The notes under the pieces are model-generated. The model had not been told where the DNA came from. It worked only from the letters and a program-made list of their open reading frames with translations, and did no database searches. A stretch of DNA of 64,000 bases. It comes from Polaribacter porphyrae. Its GTDB lineage: Bacteria; Bacteroidota; Bacteroidia; Flavobacteriales; Flavobacteriaceae. The position numbers and the translations under genes are program-made. The stretch lies in the NCBI RefSeq assembly GCF_002954685.1, contig NZ_MSCN01000001.1, positions 3,222,961 through 3,286,960 of the forward strand. The letters are read 5' to 3'. Numbering within the stretch: the stretch's first letter is position 1; each line of letters starts with the position of its first letter. Of this stretch, positions 1-7,634 are shown in pieces.

Positions 1-1
1 T

Positions 2-169
2 TTAGTATTTATTAAATTTGATGGACAGAGAAATGAAAATATGATTACCATAATTATTTCGTACCCATCTGATATTAATAAAGAACAGATTAGATTTGAT
101 GGAGATGACTTGCATTCTCTTTTGTTAAAATCCTTAAAAACATATTTTAAATTAAGTAATGAGTTATAA
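2..169 (+). CDS. 3' end of an unrecognised gene cut by the window edge
   Basis: An open frame runs from the left edge (frame 2) to TAA at 167-169, giving 55 residues with no start in view. The visible part has the look of an ordinary folded domain end (LVFIKFDGQR near the edge, IIISYPSDINKEQIRFDGDD in the middle) but I do not recognise the family. Its stop overlaps the start of the next gene by 11 bases, so the two are probably co-translated and may work together. Confidence 0.6.
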   Translation, partial: LVFIKFDGQRNENMITIIISYPSDINKEQIRFDGDDLHSLLLKSLKTYFKLSNEL

Positions 170-509
170 ATTATTTTTAGATGACATTAGAAATGTTGAT
201 ATGATATATAAAAATTCATTCAGAAAAGGTTTTATAACTGTTAGAAGTTTTAATGAATTCAAAAAACACATAGAAATAAATGGTTCACCAAGTTTTATTA
301 GTTTTGATAATGATTTAGGGATTGATTCTAAAAATAAATTGTTAAAGGATGGTTACGATTGTGCCAAATGGTTGGTTTATAAAAGTAAATTAGATTTAAT
401 TAATCTTAATTTCAAAGTTCACTCAGCGAATCCAGTAGCATCAATACAGATAAAATCACTTTTAAATAATTATATAGAATATTTGAAAAGCAATAGTAAT
501 TATGAGTAA
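159..509 (+). CDS. cREC-type receiver-like protein (cyclic-phosphate processing receiver domain)
   Basis: A 116-residue single-domain protein. The start LFLDDIR (residues 5-11), the central FDNDLG (about 49-54), a helix with DGYDCAKWL (about 64-72) and the end pattern VHSANPVASIQIKSLL (about 87-102) match the small cREC/REC-like family, in which acidic residues resemble those of two-component receivers but no output domain follows. Family members are often found alone or near nucleotide-signalling and conflict genes; the biochemical role is not settled. The gene overlaps the upstream partial gene by 11 bases. The family call rests on motif memory and the exact function is unknown. Confidence 0.6.
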   Translation: MSYKLFLDDIRNVDMIYKNSFRKGFITVRSFNEFKKHIEINGSPSFISFDNDLGIDSKNKLLKDGYDCAKWLVYKSKLDLINLNFKVHSANPVASIQIKSLLNNYIEYLKSNSNYE

Positions 510-631
510 TGGTGTAGATTAGTTGATAATAAATTTTTAAAACATTAAATATTTTAAAACAAAAAGTTAACACATTAATTATAGTAAAAAAGGATATTCA
601 GTAATGGATATCCTGGTAGTGTCCTAAACTG

Positions 632-919
632 GTGCTTTTTATAAATAGCAGGGGTAAACTATTCGAAATAGAAGGAAAGCATTTGTCGGAATATTCTAAA
701 GATGAATATTACATTTTATTTGATTCTATTCAGATAAAAAATGATGTAACTGAACTTGTTGTTGAGGTATCAAGAGAAATGGATGACTTAAGATATGTCG
801 AAGAAGAATTTAATGAAGAGGAAGATTATCTTGATGAATATTCGTTTTTTATTCAAGGTAAAGAAATTATAAGAATTACGGATAAATTTGTTGTAGAAAA
901 TCCAGGGTATTTTAAATAA
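632..919 (+). CDS. small acidic hypothetical protein
   Basis: A 95-residue protein opening with GTG at 632; TAG lies five codons upstream in frame, so the start cannot be much earlier. It is strongly acidic in the middle (runs of E and D around residues 50-70, as in VEEEFNEEEDYLDEY) and has no signal peptide, membrane segment or Cys motif. I do not recognise the family. Small acidic proteins next to RHS remains are often immunity or immunity-like proteins, but that is only a guess from position. The 5' end may be truncated, since no ATG or clear ribosome site precedes it. Confidence 0.4.
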   Translation: MLFINSRGKLFEIEGKHLSEYSKDEYYILFDSIQIKNDVTELVVEVSREMDDLRYVEEEFNEEEDYLDEYSFFIQGKEIIRITDKFVVENPGYFK

Positions 920-936
920 TATGATATTAAAATCTA

Positions 937-1230
937 TTATTTATTCTTTTTAAAAGGATCTTGAAATGTATTGAAGACAGAATATACGATAATCTGGTCT
1001 TTGTACTTTTCGTAAATTATTATATAAGGAAATCTTTTTAAAGGAAGTTCTCGAAAAACTGGTTTTCTTTTTATTTCAAAAGCAGCTTTTCCATTTTTTA
1101 GGGTTTTAAAATAACCATCTAAATAGTTGAAAAAATCTTCTCCCAATCCAACTTGTTTGGATTCATACCATTCTATTGCTTCAGAAATTTCTTTTTGAGC
1201 TTCAAGTTCAATGATTAATTTAGAAGCCAT
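937..1230 (-). CDS. ParE/RelE-type toxin of a toxin-antitoxin pair
   Basis: A 97-residue protein with the ParE-like layout: an N-terminal helix pair holding ELEAQKEISEAIEWYESK (about residues 8-25) and GLGEDFFNYLDGYF, then a strand section with FRELPLKRFPYIIIYEKYKDQIIVYSVFNTFQDP (about 60-93). The RFPY..IYE core is typical of the ParE side of the RelE/ParE superfamily, whose members poison gyrase or, in the RelE branch, cut mRNA on the ribosome; which applies here cannot be read from sequence. It overlaps the antitoxin gene by 11 bases, so both are made from one mRNA with antitoxin first. Confidence 0.85.
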   Translation of the reverse strand: MASKLIIELEAQKEISEAIEWYESKQVGLGEDFFNYLDGYFKTLKNGKAAFEIKRKPVFRELPLKRFPYIIIYEKYKDQIIVYSVFNTFQDPFKKNK

Positions 1231-1465
1231 ATTTACTTTTCAAGCTTTGTTTTACTTCCTCCCATGAAGAACCTTTAGTTTCTCCTGAATGATATTTACG
1301 ACGACGTTCTTCAACGATTTTGTAATGTTCTTCTGAAACTAAAGAAGGAGAATCGACTACATTCATAGCATCAAAAATACCATCTAAAGCTACAAGTTTT
1401 GAATCATCTTGTATGAATAAATTAAATTGCTCTGTCAGTTTATTTCTTAATTCTAATGCTCCCAT
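1220..1465 (-). CDS. antitoxin of the addiction-module component type
   Basis: An 81-residue protein encoded just upstream of the ParE-like toxin and overlapping it by 11 bases. The C-terminal part VSEEHYKIVEERRRKYHSGETKGSSWEEVKQSLK (about residues 44-77) matches the small addiction-module antitoxin family (PF09720-like), where a short helix with the H/Y..GE.....W.E pattern binds the toxin. The N-terminal half is more variable and would hold the DNA- or partner-binding part. A promoter with a near-palindromic AT repeat lies immediately upstream, consistent with the usual autoregulation of such pairs. Confidence 0.8.
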   Translation of the reverse strand: MGALELRNKLTEQFNLFIQDDSKLVALDGIFDAMNVVDSPSLVSEEHYKIVEERRRKYHSGETKGSSWEEVKQSLKSKYGF

Positions 1466-1480
1466 ATTTTTTTAAGCTTA

Positions 1481-1499
1481 CATATACAAATATACATAA
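1481..1499 (-). promoter_or_regulatory. promoter and possible operator of the toxin-antitoxin pair
   Basis: Read on the minus strand, positions 1494-1487 give TATATTTG, a full match to the Bacteroidota -7 box TAnnTTTG, about 22 bases before the antitoxin ATG. The box sits inside an imperfect inverted repeat (ATGTATATTTGTATATG on the minus strand), which is where an autoregulating antitoxin would be expected to bind. No -33 TTTG lies at the standard 19-base spacing. The operator role is inferred. Confidence 0.4.
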
Positions 1500-1645
1500 A
1501 TCGTTCCAAACAATGTTTTTTAAGTAAAAATATTAGGTCAATAAAACACAAAGAATTATTTTAGTATTGTAATAGAAGTTCATTGAAATAGCCTCTAGTG
1601 AAAGTGTGAGGAACTGGTAAAAAAGAGTAAAAGCCCTCAAAAAAG

Positions 1646-2146
1646 ATGGGTAGTTACTATCCCTTTGGTTTGAAACATCGCGGATACAATAATGTTACCA
1701 GTTCCAATGGAAACAGCGTTGCGCAGAAGTTCGGATATAATGGTATTGAATTAGAAGAATCTTTAGGGTTGAATCTTCACGAGATGGACTTCAGACAGTA
1801 TGACGCATCTATTGGTAGATTTACTTCCATTGACCCTGTAACACATCATTCAATGAGTACATATACAGCATTTGACAATAATCCAGTTTATTGGGCAGAC
1901 CCCTCTGGCGCAGATGCAACCTCCTATATTAATGATATTTGGAATAAAACACCAAATGATGGTCGAGTTCATCATTATGATGGAGATGGGAACTCTACAG
2001 GTAGCAGTAGTGTTGATGATTATAAAAAAGCAGCTAGTAATGTATATAAAGTTGGTAGGATAGTTAATACTTATGATAATATTTTAAATGAAAGTAATCC
2101 CGTTCAACAATATGCAAAGAAGATAGTTATTGTTATCCTATTATGA
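1646..2146 (+). pseudogene. C-terminal remnant of an RHS-repeat protein
   Basis: The 166-residue frame begins inside the RHS-associated core: YYPFGLKHRGYNN (about residues 4-16), FGYNGIELEESLGLNLHEMDFRQYDASIGRFTSIDP (about 29-64) and YTAFDNNPVYWADPSGAD (about 73-90). In whole proteins this core closes a repeat-rich shell of more than a thousand residues and is followed by a variable, often toxic, tip. Here nothing of the shell is left upstream and the tip (residues 91-166) is short and ends in a hydrophobic run, so the gene is a broken remnant. The tip does not match a toxin fold I know. Confidence 0.75.
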
Positions 2147-2282
2147 GTATGAAATAATACAGGTAACAAACAATTCTTTTAAGGCTAAAGCCATTGCTGT
2201 TACAGATTTTGATGGTGATGGAGTTTTTAATGTTTGGGAAATTGACCAAGATAAAAAATTGATTGAAGTCATTAAAGATTAA
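2127..2282 (+). pseudogene. orphan 3' gene fragment with a pilin-like tail
   Basis: After a TAG at 2124-2126, frame 3 runs open for 51 codons to TAA at 2280-2282 without a convincing start. It reads YYEYEI, then FKAKAIAV, then [17 protein letters not shown]. The alternation of strands and the D.DGDG....W.IDQ pattern resembles the C-terminal end of type IV pilin or pseudopilin-like proteins of the DGDG type. It lies in another frame from the RHS remnant and overlaps its last bases, so it seems to be a separate broken piece brought next to it. The family call is tentative. Confidence 0.35.
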
Positions 2283-2589
2283 TAAATTGTTAAACCAAAT
2301 ATTCTACTGCTTCGATGTTTAAGAAGGACCCAAAAGAGGTGTAAATATTTGAAATTCAGAACAAAACGGTTTCATAGTAGAGTAGGAGAGGAGCTAATTA
2401 GAATTTCTCGTAAAAACCAAATTAAATATTCTTAATTTTGTCCTCGAATCAGGTAATTTTTAAAGTTAAATGATACTCAAACCGAAAAACAAACATTAAA
2501 TAAATAAACAAAACACCCAGTTTTGTGTCTTTATGACTTTGCAAAAAAGACATTACAAGAAACCAAAAACCAACAACTAACAACTAATT
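2283..2589 (+). other. gap without a recognisable gene
   Basis: About 300 bases between the RHS/pilin-like debris and the helicase gene. I see no open frame of note on either strand and no full -33/-7 promoter pair. The last 30 bases are rich in AACCAACAACTAAC-type words, of the same kind as in the other gaps of this window, and lead straight into the TTG start of the helicase. Confidence 0.5.
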
Positions 2590-5034
2590 TTGAGCAACTT
2601 CAAACAAACACAAGGCTACAAAATCATAGAAAATTGGATGGCAGAAAAAAACCAAACGCCATTTAGTTTTCAAACCCAAACTTGGGAACGCTACCATAAT
2701 AATTTTAGTGGAATGGTAGTTGCTCCAACAGGTTTTGGGAAAACGTTTTCTGTTTTTTTAGCGGTTGTAATTGATTATTTTAACAATCAAAAAAACTACA
2801 AAAAAGGGTTAAAATTAATTTGGGTAAGTCCTTTGCGTTCTTTGGCAAAAGATTTGGCAAAAGCTATGAACACTGCTGTTGAGGAAATTGGTTTAGATTG
2901 GACAGTTGAGGTTAGAAATGGAGATACACCAACCAAAGATAGAAGACGTCAAGAACGTAATATGCCAGACGTTATATTAACAACTCCAGAAACACTTCAC
3001 CTGTTATTTTCTCAAAAAAGAAATTCACGTTGGTTTAAAAATGTAAACTGTATTGCTGTAGATGAATGGCACGAATTACTAGGCTCAAAACGTGGTGTAA
3101 TTACAGAATTAGCCATTGCAAGAATTAGAAATTTATCACCAAAAACACGTATTTGGGGAATTTCTGCAACGATTGGAAATTTGGAAGAAGCCAAAAATGT
3201 GTTAATTCCTTATGATGTAAAAACCACAATGATTCGTGCAAAAGAGAAGAAGAAAATTGATATTATTTCTTTGTTGCCAGATGAAGTGGAAGAATTGTCT
3301 TGGGCAGGACATTTAGGTAAACAAATGAGTTCTAAAATAATTCCGATTATTTATGAAAATACGACGACTTTAATTTTTACAAACACGCGAAATCAAAGTG
3401 AATTATGGTATCAAATTTTAATAGAAGAAGAACCCGATTTAATTGGTCAAATTGCTATCCATCATGGTTCTATTGATAAAGTGCAACGTAATTTTATTGA
3501 AGAAGCCATTTCAAACGGATTATTAAAAGCAGTAGTTTGTACATCGTCTTTAGATTTAGGAGTCGATTTTAAACCTGTAGATTGTGTCATTCAAATTGGT
3601 TCTGCCAAAGGAATTGCACGTTTCATGCAAAGAGCAGGAAGAAGTGGGCATTCGCCTTTTGAAACTTCAAAAATGTACGCAGTTCCTACGCATTCTTTAC
3701 AATTAATTGAGGTTTCAGCAGTAAAAGAAGCCGTAAAACAAAACGTAATTGAAGCAAGACAACCTTATGTGTTAACCTATGATGTTTTGGTTCAGTTTCT
3801 AGTAACATTGGCAGTTGGCGAAGGTTTTAAAGCGGATGAAACATACGAACTTGTGAAGGAAATTCACGCTTTTCATTATTTAACCAAAGAAGAATTCGAT
3901 TGGTGTATCCATTTTATTACACAAGGTGGAAATACGTTAAAAGCCTATGAAGAATTTCATAAAGTGGTGTTAGATGAAGACGGATTTTACCGAGTAAAAA
4001 GTAGACGAATAGCCATGATGCACAGAATGAATATTGGTGTAATTGTAAGTGAAGTAATGCTATTTGTAAAGTTTTTTTCTGGTGGATATATTGGAATGGT
4101 GGAAGAATATTTTATCTCAAAATTAAAAAAGGGTGATGCTTTTATTTTAGGAGGAAGGGTTTTAGAGATGAAACAAATAAAAGACATGACTGTTTTGGTA
4201 AAAAGAAGCAAAAAGAAAAAAGCGATTACCCCAAGCTGGATGGGTGGTAGGTTGCCTTTAACTTCTTATTTAACACATTTTTTAAGATTAAAGTTAAATG
4301 ATGCTTTAACGCCAAATAATAGAGAAAAAGAATTGAAATTTTTGCATCCTTTATTAAAAAGACAAGAAGCCAATTCTCACATTCCAAAACACGATGAATT
4401 TTTAGTTGAGTTGATAGAAACTAAAGAAGGTTTTCATTTATTTGCGTATCCTTTTGAAGGAAGATTAGTACACGAAATAATGGCTTCTTTAATTGCATAT
4501 AGAATTAGTAAAATTGCAAAAAGGACCTTTACAATTGCACAAAATGATTATGGTTTTGAGTTGTTAAGCGATCAAGAAATTCCTTTAAACGAAGAAAATA
4601 TTACTGAAATATTCTCGAAAGAAAATTTAATTCAAGATGTAACTGTAAGTATAAATGCGAGCGAAATGGCGTCTCGAAAATTTAGAGACATTGCTGTAGT
4701 TGCAGGTTTGGTCATTCAAACACAACCAGGAAATAGAAAAACGAATAAGAGTTTACAGTCTTCATCAGGATTAATTTTTAGAGTTTTAAACGACCACGAA
4801 CCCAATAATTTATTGTTGAAACAAGCTTACAATGAAGTTTTCGATTACGAATTAGAAAAAGTACGTTTACAAAGTGCTTTTAAACGAATTTCGAAAAGTA
4901 AAATCATTTTGAAAAGAGCGAAGAATTTTACACCTTTGAGCTTTCCTCTAAAAGTAGATAGTTTGCGAGGAACCATGAGTAATGAAGATTTAAGCAAACG
5001 AATAGAACGCATTCAAAAACGAGCTTTAAAATGA
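2590..5034 (+). CDS. ligase-associated Lhr-like DEXH-box helicase
   Basis: An 814-residue superfamily 2 helicase. Visible motifs are FSFQTQTW (Q-motif-like, about residue 25-32), APTGFGKT (Walker A, about 45-52), LTTPETL, DEWHE (Walker B, DEXH type), GISATIGN (motif III), HHGSIDK, VCTSSLDLGVDF and QRAGRSGHSP (motif VI). The C-terminal half carries the extended Lhr-type region. Family members act with an ATP-dependent DNA ligase, an exonuclease-like protein and a phosphoesterase in DNA damage response. The start is TTG at 2590: the segment YKIIENWMAEKNQTPFSFQ fits the normal beginning of the family, whereas the first ATG (2638) would cut into it. The gene overlaps the phosphoesterase gene by 4 bases (ATGA). 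Confidence 0.9.
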   Translation: MSNFKQTQGYKIIENWMAEKNQTPFSFQTQTWERYHNNFSGMVVAPTGFGKTFSVFLAVVIDYFNNQKNYKKGLKLIWVSPLRSLAKDLAKAMNTAVEEIGLDWTVEVRNGDTPTKDRRRQERNMPDVILTTPETLHLLFSQKRNSRWFKNVNCIAVDEWHELLGSKRGVITELAIARIRNLSPKTRIWGISATIGNLEEAKNVLIPYDVKTTMIRAKEKKKIDIISLLPDEVEELSWAGHLGKQMSSKIIPIIYENTTTLIFTNTRNQSELWYQILIEEEPDLIGQIAIHHGSIDKVQRNFIEEAISNGLLKAVVCTSSLDLGVDFKPVDCVIQIGSAKGIARFMQRAGRSGHSPFETSKMYAVPTHSLQLIEVSAVKEAVKQNVIEARQPYVLTYDVLVQFLVTLAVGEGFKADETYELVKEIHAFHYLTKEEFDWCIHFITQGGNTLKAYEEFHKVVLDEDGFYRVKSRRIAMMHRMNIGVIVSEVMLFVKFFSGGYIGMVEEYFISKLKKGDAFILGGRVLEMKQIKDMTVLVKRSKKKKAITPSWMGGRLPLTSYLTHFLRLKLNDALTPNNREKELKFLHPLLKRQEANSHIPKHDEFLVELIETKEGFHLFAYPFEGRLVHEIMASLIAYRISKIAKRTFTIAQNDYGFELLSDQEIPLNEENITEIFSKENLIQDVTVSINASEMASRKFRDIAVVAGLVIQTQPGNRKTNKSLQSSSGLIFRVLNDHEPNNLLLKQAYNEVFDYELEKVRLQSAFKRISKSKIILKRAKNFTPLSFPLKVDSLRGTMSNEDLSKRIERIQKRALK

Positions 5035-5693
5035 CCCAAAATAGTAAGATTGTAACTCACAAAATTTTATGTAATAATGAGGTTTTAGAGTTAACCAATC
5101 AACGTGTTATTTTTTGGAAATCTCAAAGTAGCTTGATTTTAAGTGATTTACATATAGGGAAATCTGCCCACTTTCAAAAGAGTGGTATTCCTATTCCTTC
5201 TTCTATTTTAGCCAAAGATTTGGAAAGATTACTAGAATTAATTCATCATTTTAAAGCGAATGAACTTATTGTTGTTGGTGATTTATTTCACGCATCTTAT
5301 AATAGCGATTTAGATGAATTTAAAGATTGGTTAACGCAGTTTAACAATCTTAAAATTAAATTGATAAAGGGCAACCATGATCGTTTAAAAACGATTGTTT
5401 ATGAGGATTTTGGAATAGAAGTATTTCACAAAGATTTACAAATTTATAGCTTAAAATTTGTTCACGATTTTAAAAAAACAGATAAAAATGCATTTACCAT
5501 TTCTGGACATACACATCCAGGAGTTTCCATTAAAGGTAAAGGAAAACAACGTATAAAGTTGCCTTGTTTTCAAGTTACAGAAAGTCAATTAATTTTACCA
5601 GCATTTAGCTTATTCACAGGATTAAATACCAAAGATTGTCCAAAAAATTGTACTAACTATTGTTTTACTGAAGATGGTTTTTTTGAGGTTTAA
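5031..5693 (+). CDS. pdeM: ligase-associated metallophosphoesterase PdeM
   Basis: A 220-residue calcineurin-like phosphoesterase. Metal-binding motifs stand in family order: LSDLHIGKSAHF (about residue 38-49), VVGDLFHA (about 82-89), IKGNHDRLK (about 114-122) and SGHTHPGV (about 158-165). The motif FTGLNTKDCPKNCTNYCF near the end adds Cys residues. It is the known partner of the ligase-associated helicase, and the 4-base overlap with that gene indicates translational coupling. It is presumed to be a DNA-repair phosphodiesterase or endonuclease. The ligase and exonuclease usually linked to this pair are not in the window. Confidence 0.88.
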   Translation: MTQNSKIVTHKILCNNEVLELTNQRVIFWKSQSSLILSDLHIGKSAHFQKSGIPIPSSILAKDLERLLELIHHFKANELIVVGDLFHASYNSDLDEFKDWLTQFNNLKIKLIKGNHDRLKTIVYEDFGIEVFHKDLQIYSLKFVHDFKKTDKNAFTISGHTHPGVSIKGKGKQRIKLPCFQVTESQLILPAFSLFTGLNTKDCPKNCTNYCFTEDGFFEV

Positions 5694-5746
5694 CAAAAAA
5701 TATACATTTTATGTATAAATTTTCGCTAAATTTATTGAATAATATA

Positions 5747-5754
5747 TATTTTTG
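5747..5754 (+). promoter_or_regulatory. -7 box before the three-gene cassette
   Basis: TATTTTTG at 5747-5754 matches TAnnTTTG and lies 22 bases before the ATG at 5776. No TTG or TTTG is found at a 19-base spacing, so only half of the promoter is visible. Confidence 0.35.
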
Positions 5755-5775
5755 TAAAAAAACTTACGTTTCTTA

Positions 5776-6567
5776 ATGTTAGATAAGTTAAAACCGATAT
5801 CTGGTATACATTCTATAAATAGAGTAGTTGCTACTATCTTTTCGCCTCAAAAATTTTTAAAACCTCAAGATGTTTATAATAAAGTTATACCACTAAAGGG
5901 TTTCAATAAATATGCTAAAAAATCTTTAATAAAACCTAGGAATTTTATTTTATCTATGAATTCAGTAGAGATTAAAGAAGAAGATATAGAAGGTTTTGTA
6001 TTCGAAGGATATGATAAGTCTGGAGCAATAAAAGATGTTTTCAAGTTACAAAACACATCTAATAGTATGTCTGTTGTATCTTTTGAAACTAGAAAATACA
6101 CTAGATGGGAAAACTTTAAAAATAGCTTTAAAAGTGATTTATATACTATGTCTAGTGAAGTGGATTTTTATGTAAATGCTATAAGCTTAAATTATAGAGA
6201 TGAGTTTAATTGGTCTGATAAAAATACTGATATAAAAGTTGAGTCTATTTTTATGAAGGATGAGGAATCTCAATTGCTTAATAAAAAATTTTTATCATCT
6301 AAAAATGGGACAATTATAATGATTTCAAAAGGGACAGAAAATGAGAACAATTATGAAGATAAAATAGAAATTTCTTTTAATAATGACGTTAAAAAAATTG
6401 TCATTGATCATCAATATGCAATTAGGTTAAGTGAATTGAAACTCTTTAAGAATATTTTCTCTAATGAGGAGTTTATTAATTTATTTGATATTGCACATGA
6501 TGAAAATAAAAGAGCTCTCAAAGATATTCTTACAAAAGAATGTCAGGAACTAATAGGATTATCATAA
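5776..6567 (+). CDS. TIGR04255-like protein of unknown function
   Basis: A 263-residue soluble protein with no signal peptide or membrane segment. Its size and its ending, a helix with FDIAHDENKRALKDILTKECQELIG (about residues 238-262), resemble the sporadically distributed TIGR04255 family, whose members end with a LH....F...IT-type helix and whose function is unknown. The middle is a series of predicted strands (VDFYVNAISLNYRDEFNW, KIVIDHQYAIRL). It is the first gene of a run of three in which the gaps are 12 bases or less, at an even higher A/T content than the flanks. The family call is from pattern memory only. Confidence 0.5.
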   Translation: MLDKLKPISGIHSINRVVATIFSPQKFLKPQDVYNKVIPLKGFNKYAKKSLIKPRNFILSMNSVEIKEEDIEGFVFEGYDKSGAIKDVFKLQNTSNSMSVVSFETRKYTRWENFKNSFKSDLYTMSSEVDFYVNAISLNYRDEFNWSDKNTDIKVESIFMKDEESQLLNKKFLSSKNGTIIMISKGTENENNYEDKIEISFNNDVKKIVIDHQYAIRLSELKLFKNIFSNEEFINLFDIAHDENKRALKDILTKECQELIGLS

Positions 6568-6579
6568 AACCAAATAGCT

Positions 6580-7077
6580 ATGGATATTTTAACAATTGCA
6601 GCTTTATCAGGATTAAATCCAGAAATAGAAAAGATTGATTTAATCAATCAAAATGATAATTATTTCAATAATACAAACGAAGAATTTTTAGATTTAAAGA
6701 AAACTTATTTTTTTGTAAATAATTATGAATATAAACTAGATTTAATAAAAAAATATATAGAATCTTTTGCTTTGAATAATTCTTATGAAGTAAATTTAAG
6801 TTTAAACACGATAAATAATAGTACAAAATTTTTAGATAACTTGAGCTCATCCATAGTAGATCAAATTGATTTAAAATCAATTTATACTTCTTCTTATGGT
6901 ACTATTGTTTTTGATATAGAAAAGTCAAATAGTGAAATTTTTTCACTTGAGATAGGTAAAAAAGAGTTTGGTTATTTTATAGAAAAAAAAGGAGTTGACA
7001 TAAAACAAGTTGATGCTTTGAAAATTGACGAATTAAACAAGGACTTATTAACTGACTTAAATAAATTTTTTGAGTAA
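6580..7077 (+). CDS. hypothetical protein, second gene of the cassette
   Basis: A 165-residue protein with ATG at 6580, 12 bases after the upstream stop. It is rich in Asn, Lys, Ile and Leu and starts with ILTIAALSGLNPEIEKIDLINQ, followed by an alternation of helices and strands (GTIVFDIEKSNSEIFSLEIGKKEFGYFIEKKGVDIKQVD, about residues 107-145). There are no Cys residues, metal motifs, signal peptide or membrane spans. I do not recognise it. Its stop lies inside the start of the next gene, so the pair is translationally coupled and the products probably act together. Confidence 0.55.
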   Translation: MDILTIAALSGLNPEIEKIDLINQNDNYFNNTNEEFLDLKKTYFFVNNYEYKLDLIKKYIESFALNNSYEVNLSLNTINNSTKFLDNLSSSIVDQIDLKSIYTSSYGTIVFDIEKSNSEIFSLEIGKKEFGYFIEKKGVDIKQVDALKIDELNKDLLTDLNKFFE

Positions 7078-7633
7078 CGATATTTTAATCCCAAATAATA
7101 TTGAAAGTTCAGAAAAATTAGTACATTATCTATTTACAAAACATTTTAAAAGAAAAATTATTTCTTCTGAAATTTCCGACTTAAATAATAGAGAAATTTT
7201 AATGCCTAATAAAGGTGGGGTTTCTCTACAGAGAACAAGATATTGTAATGAAAACAAATGCAAGGAATTTGCTTCAATGATTCCTGATAGAGTATATTGT
7301 GGGTTTTTATTGTTTTCTAAACAGGATTTTGAAAATGTTAAATCAAATTACATAAAATATAGTAGACCAGATTTTGAAGCTATATTGAAACATACACCCT
7401 TGAATGAAAATTTTGAATATCTACCAAATAATTCAAAAGTATTTGTTAATAGTCCTGGTAATCCAGCGCATTCTGACTTAATATATTTAAATCCAGCTCA
7501 AATCAACGAGGAAAAACCAAATACAGCAATAAGGTCATTTACAAGAAAATTTTTACAATTTTGTACTTTATTAATCGATAAAAATTTAGAAAGTAATGAT
7601 TATGAAGGGATTTTATTTGAAAATTGTAACTAA
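7070..7633 (+). CDS. hypothetical protein, third gene of the cassette
   Basis: A 187-residue protein from TTG at 7070, overlapping the previous gene by 8 bases. It carries a stretch that looks conserved in type: GGVSLQRTRY (about residues 44-53), then DRVYCGFLLF (about 68-77) and NSPGNPAHSDLIYLNPAQ (about 123-140), followed by NTAIRSFTRKFLQF. Proteins with an N.AHSDL-like block and a terminal R-rich helix occur as small partners in defence-like or regulatory gene pairs, but I cannot name a family. It ends one base before the converging thrC stop. Confidence 0.5.
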   Translation: MSNDILIPNNIESSEKLVHYLFTKHFKRKIISSEISDLNNREILMPNKGGVSLQRTRYCNENKCKEFASMIPDRVYCGFLLFSKQDFENVKSNYIKYSRPDFEAILKHTPLNENFEYLPNNSKVFVNSPGNPAHSDLIYLNPAQINEEKPNTAIRSFTRKFLQFCTLLIDKNLESNDYEGILFENCN

Positions 7634-7634
7634 T

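Noticed and set aside
601..622. Terminator GGATAT/ATATCC
   Set aside because: The stem is six bases with a large loop and no T-run follows.
617..660. Insertion-sequence end next to the acidic gene
   Set aside because: The phrase GTGTCCTAAACTGGTG looked like a terminal repeat, but no matching inverted copy or transposase is present.
1872..2063. 63-codon frame inside the RHS remnant
   Set aside because: Shadow of the RHS frame, with Met/Ile-rich nonsense composition.
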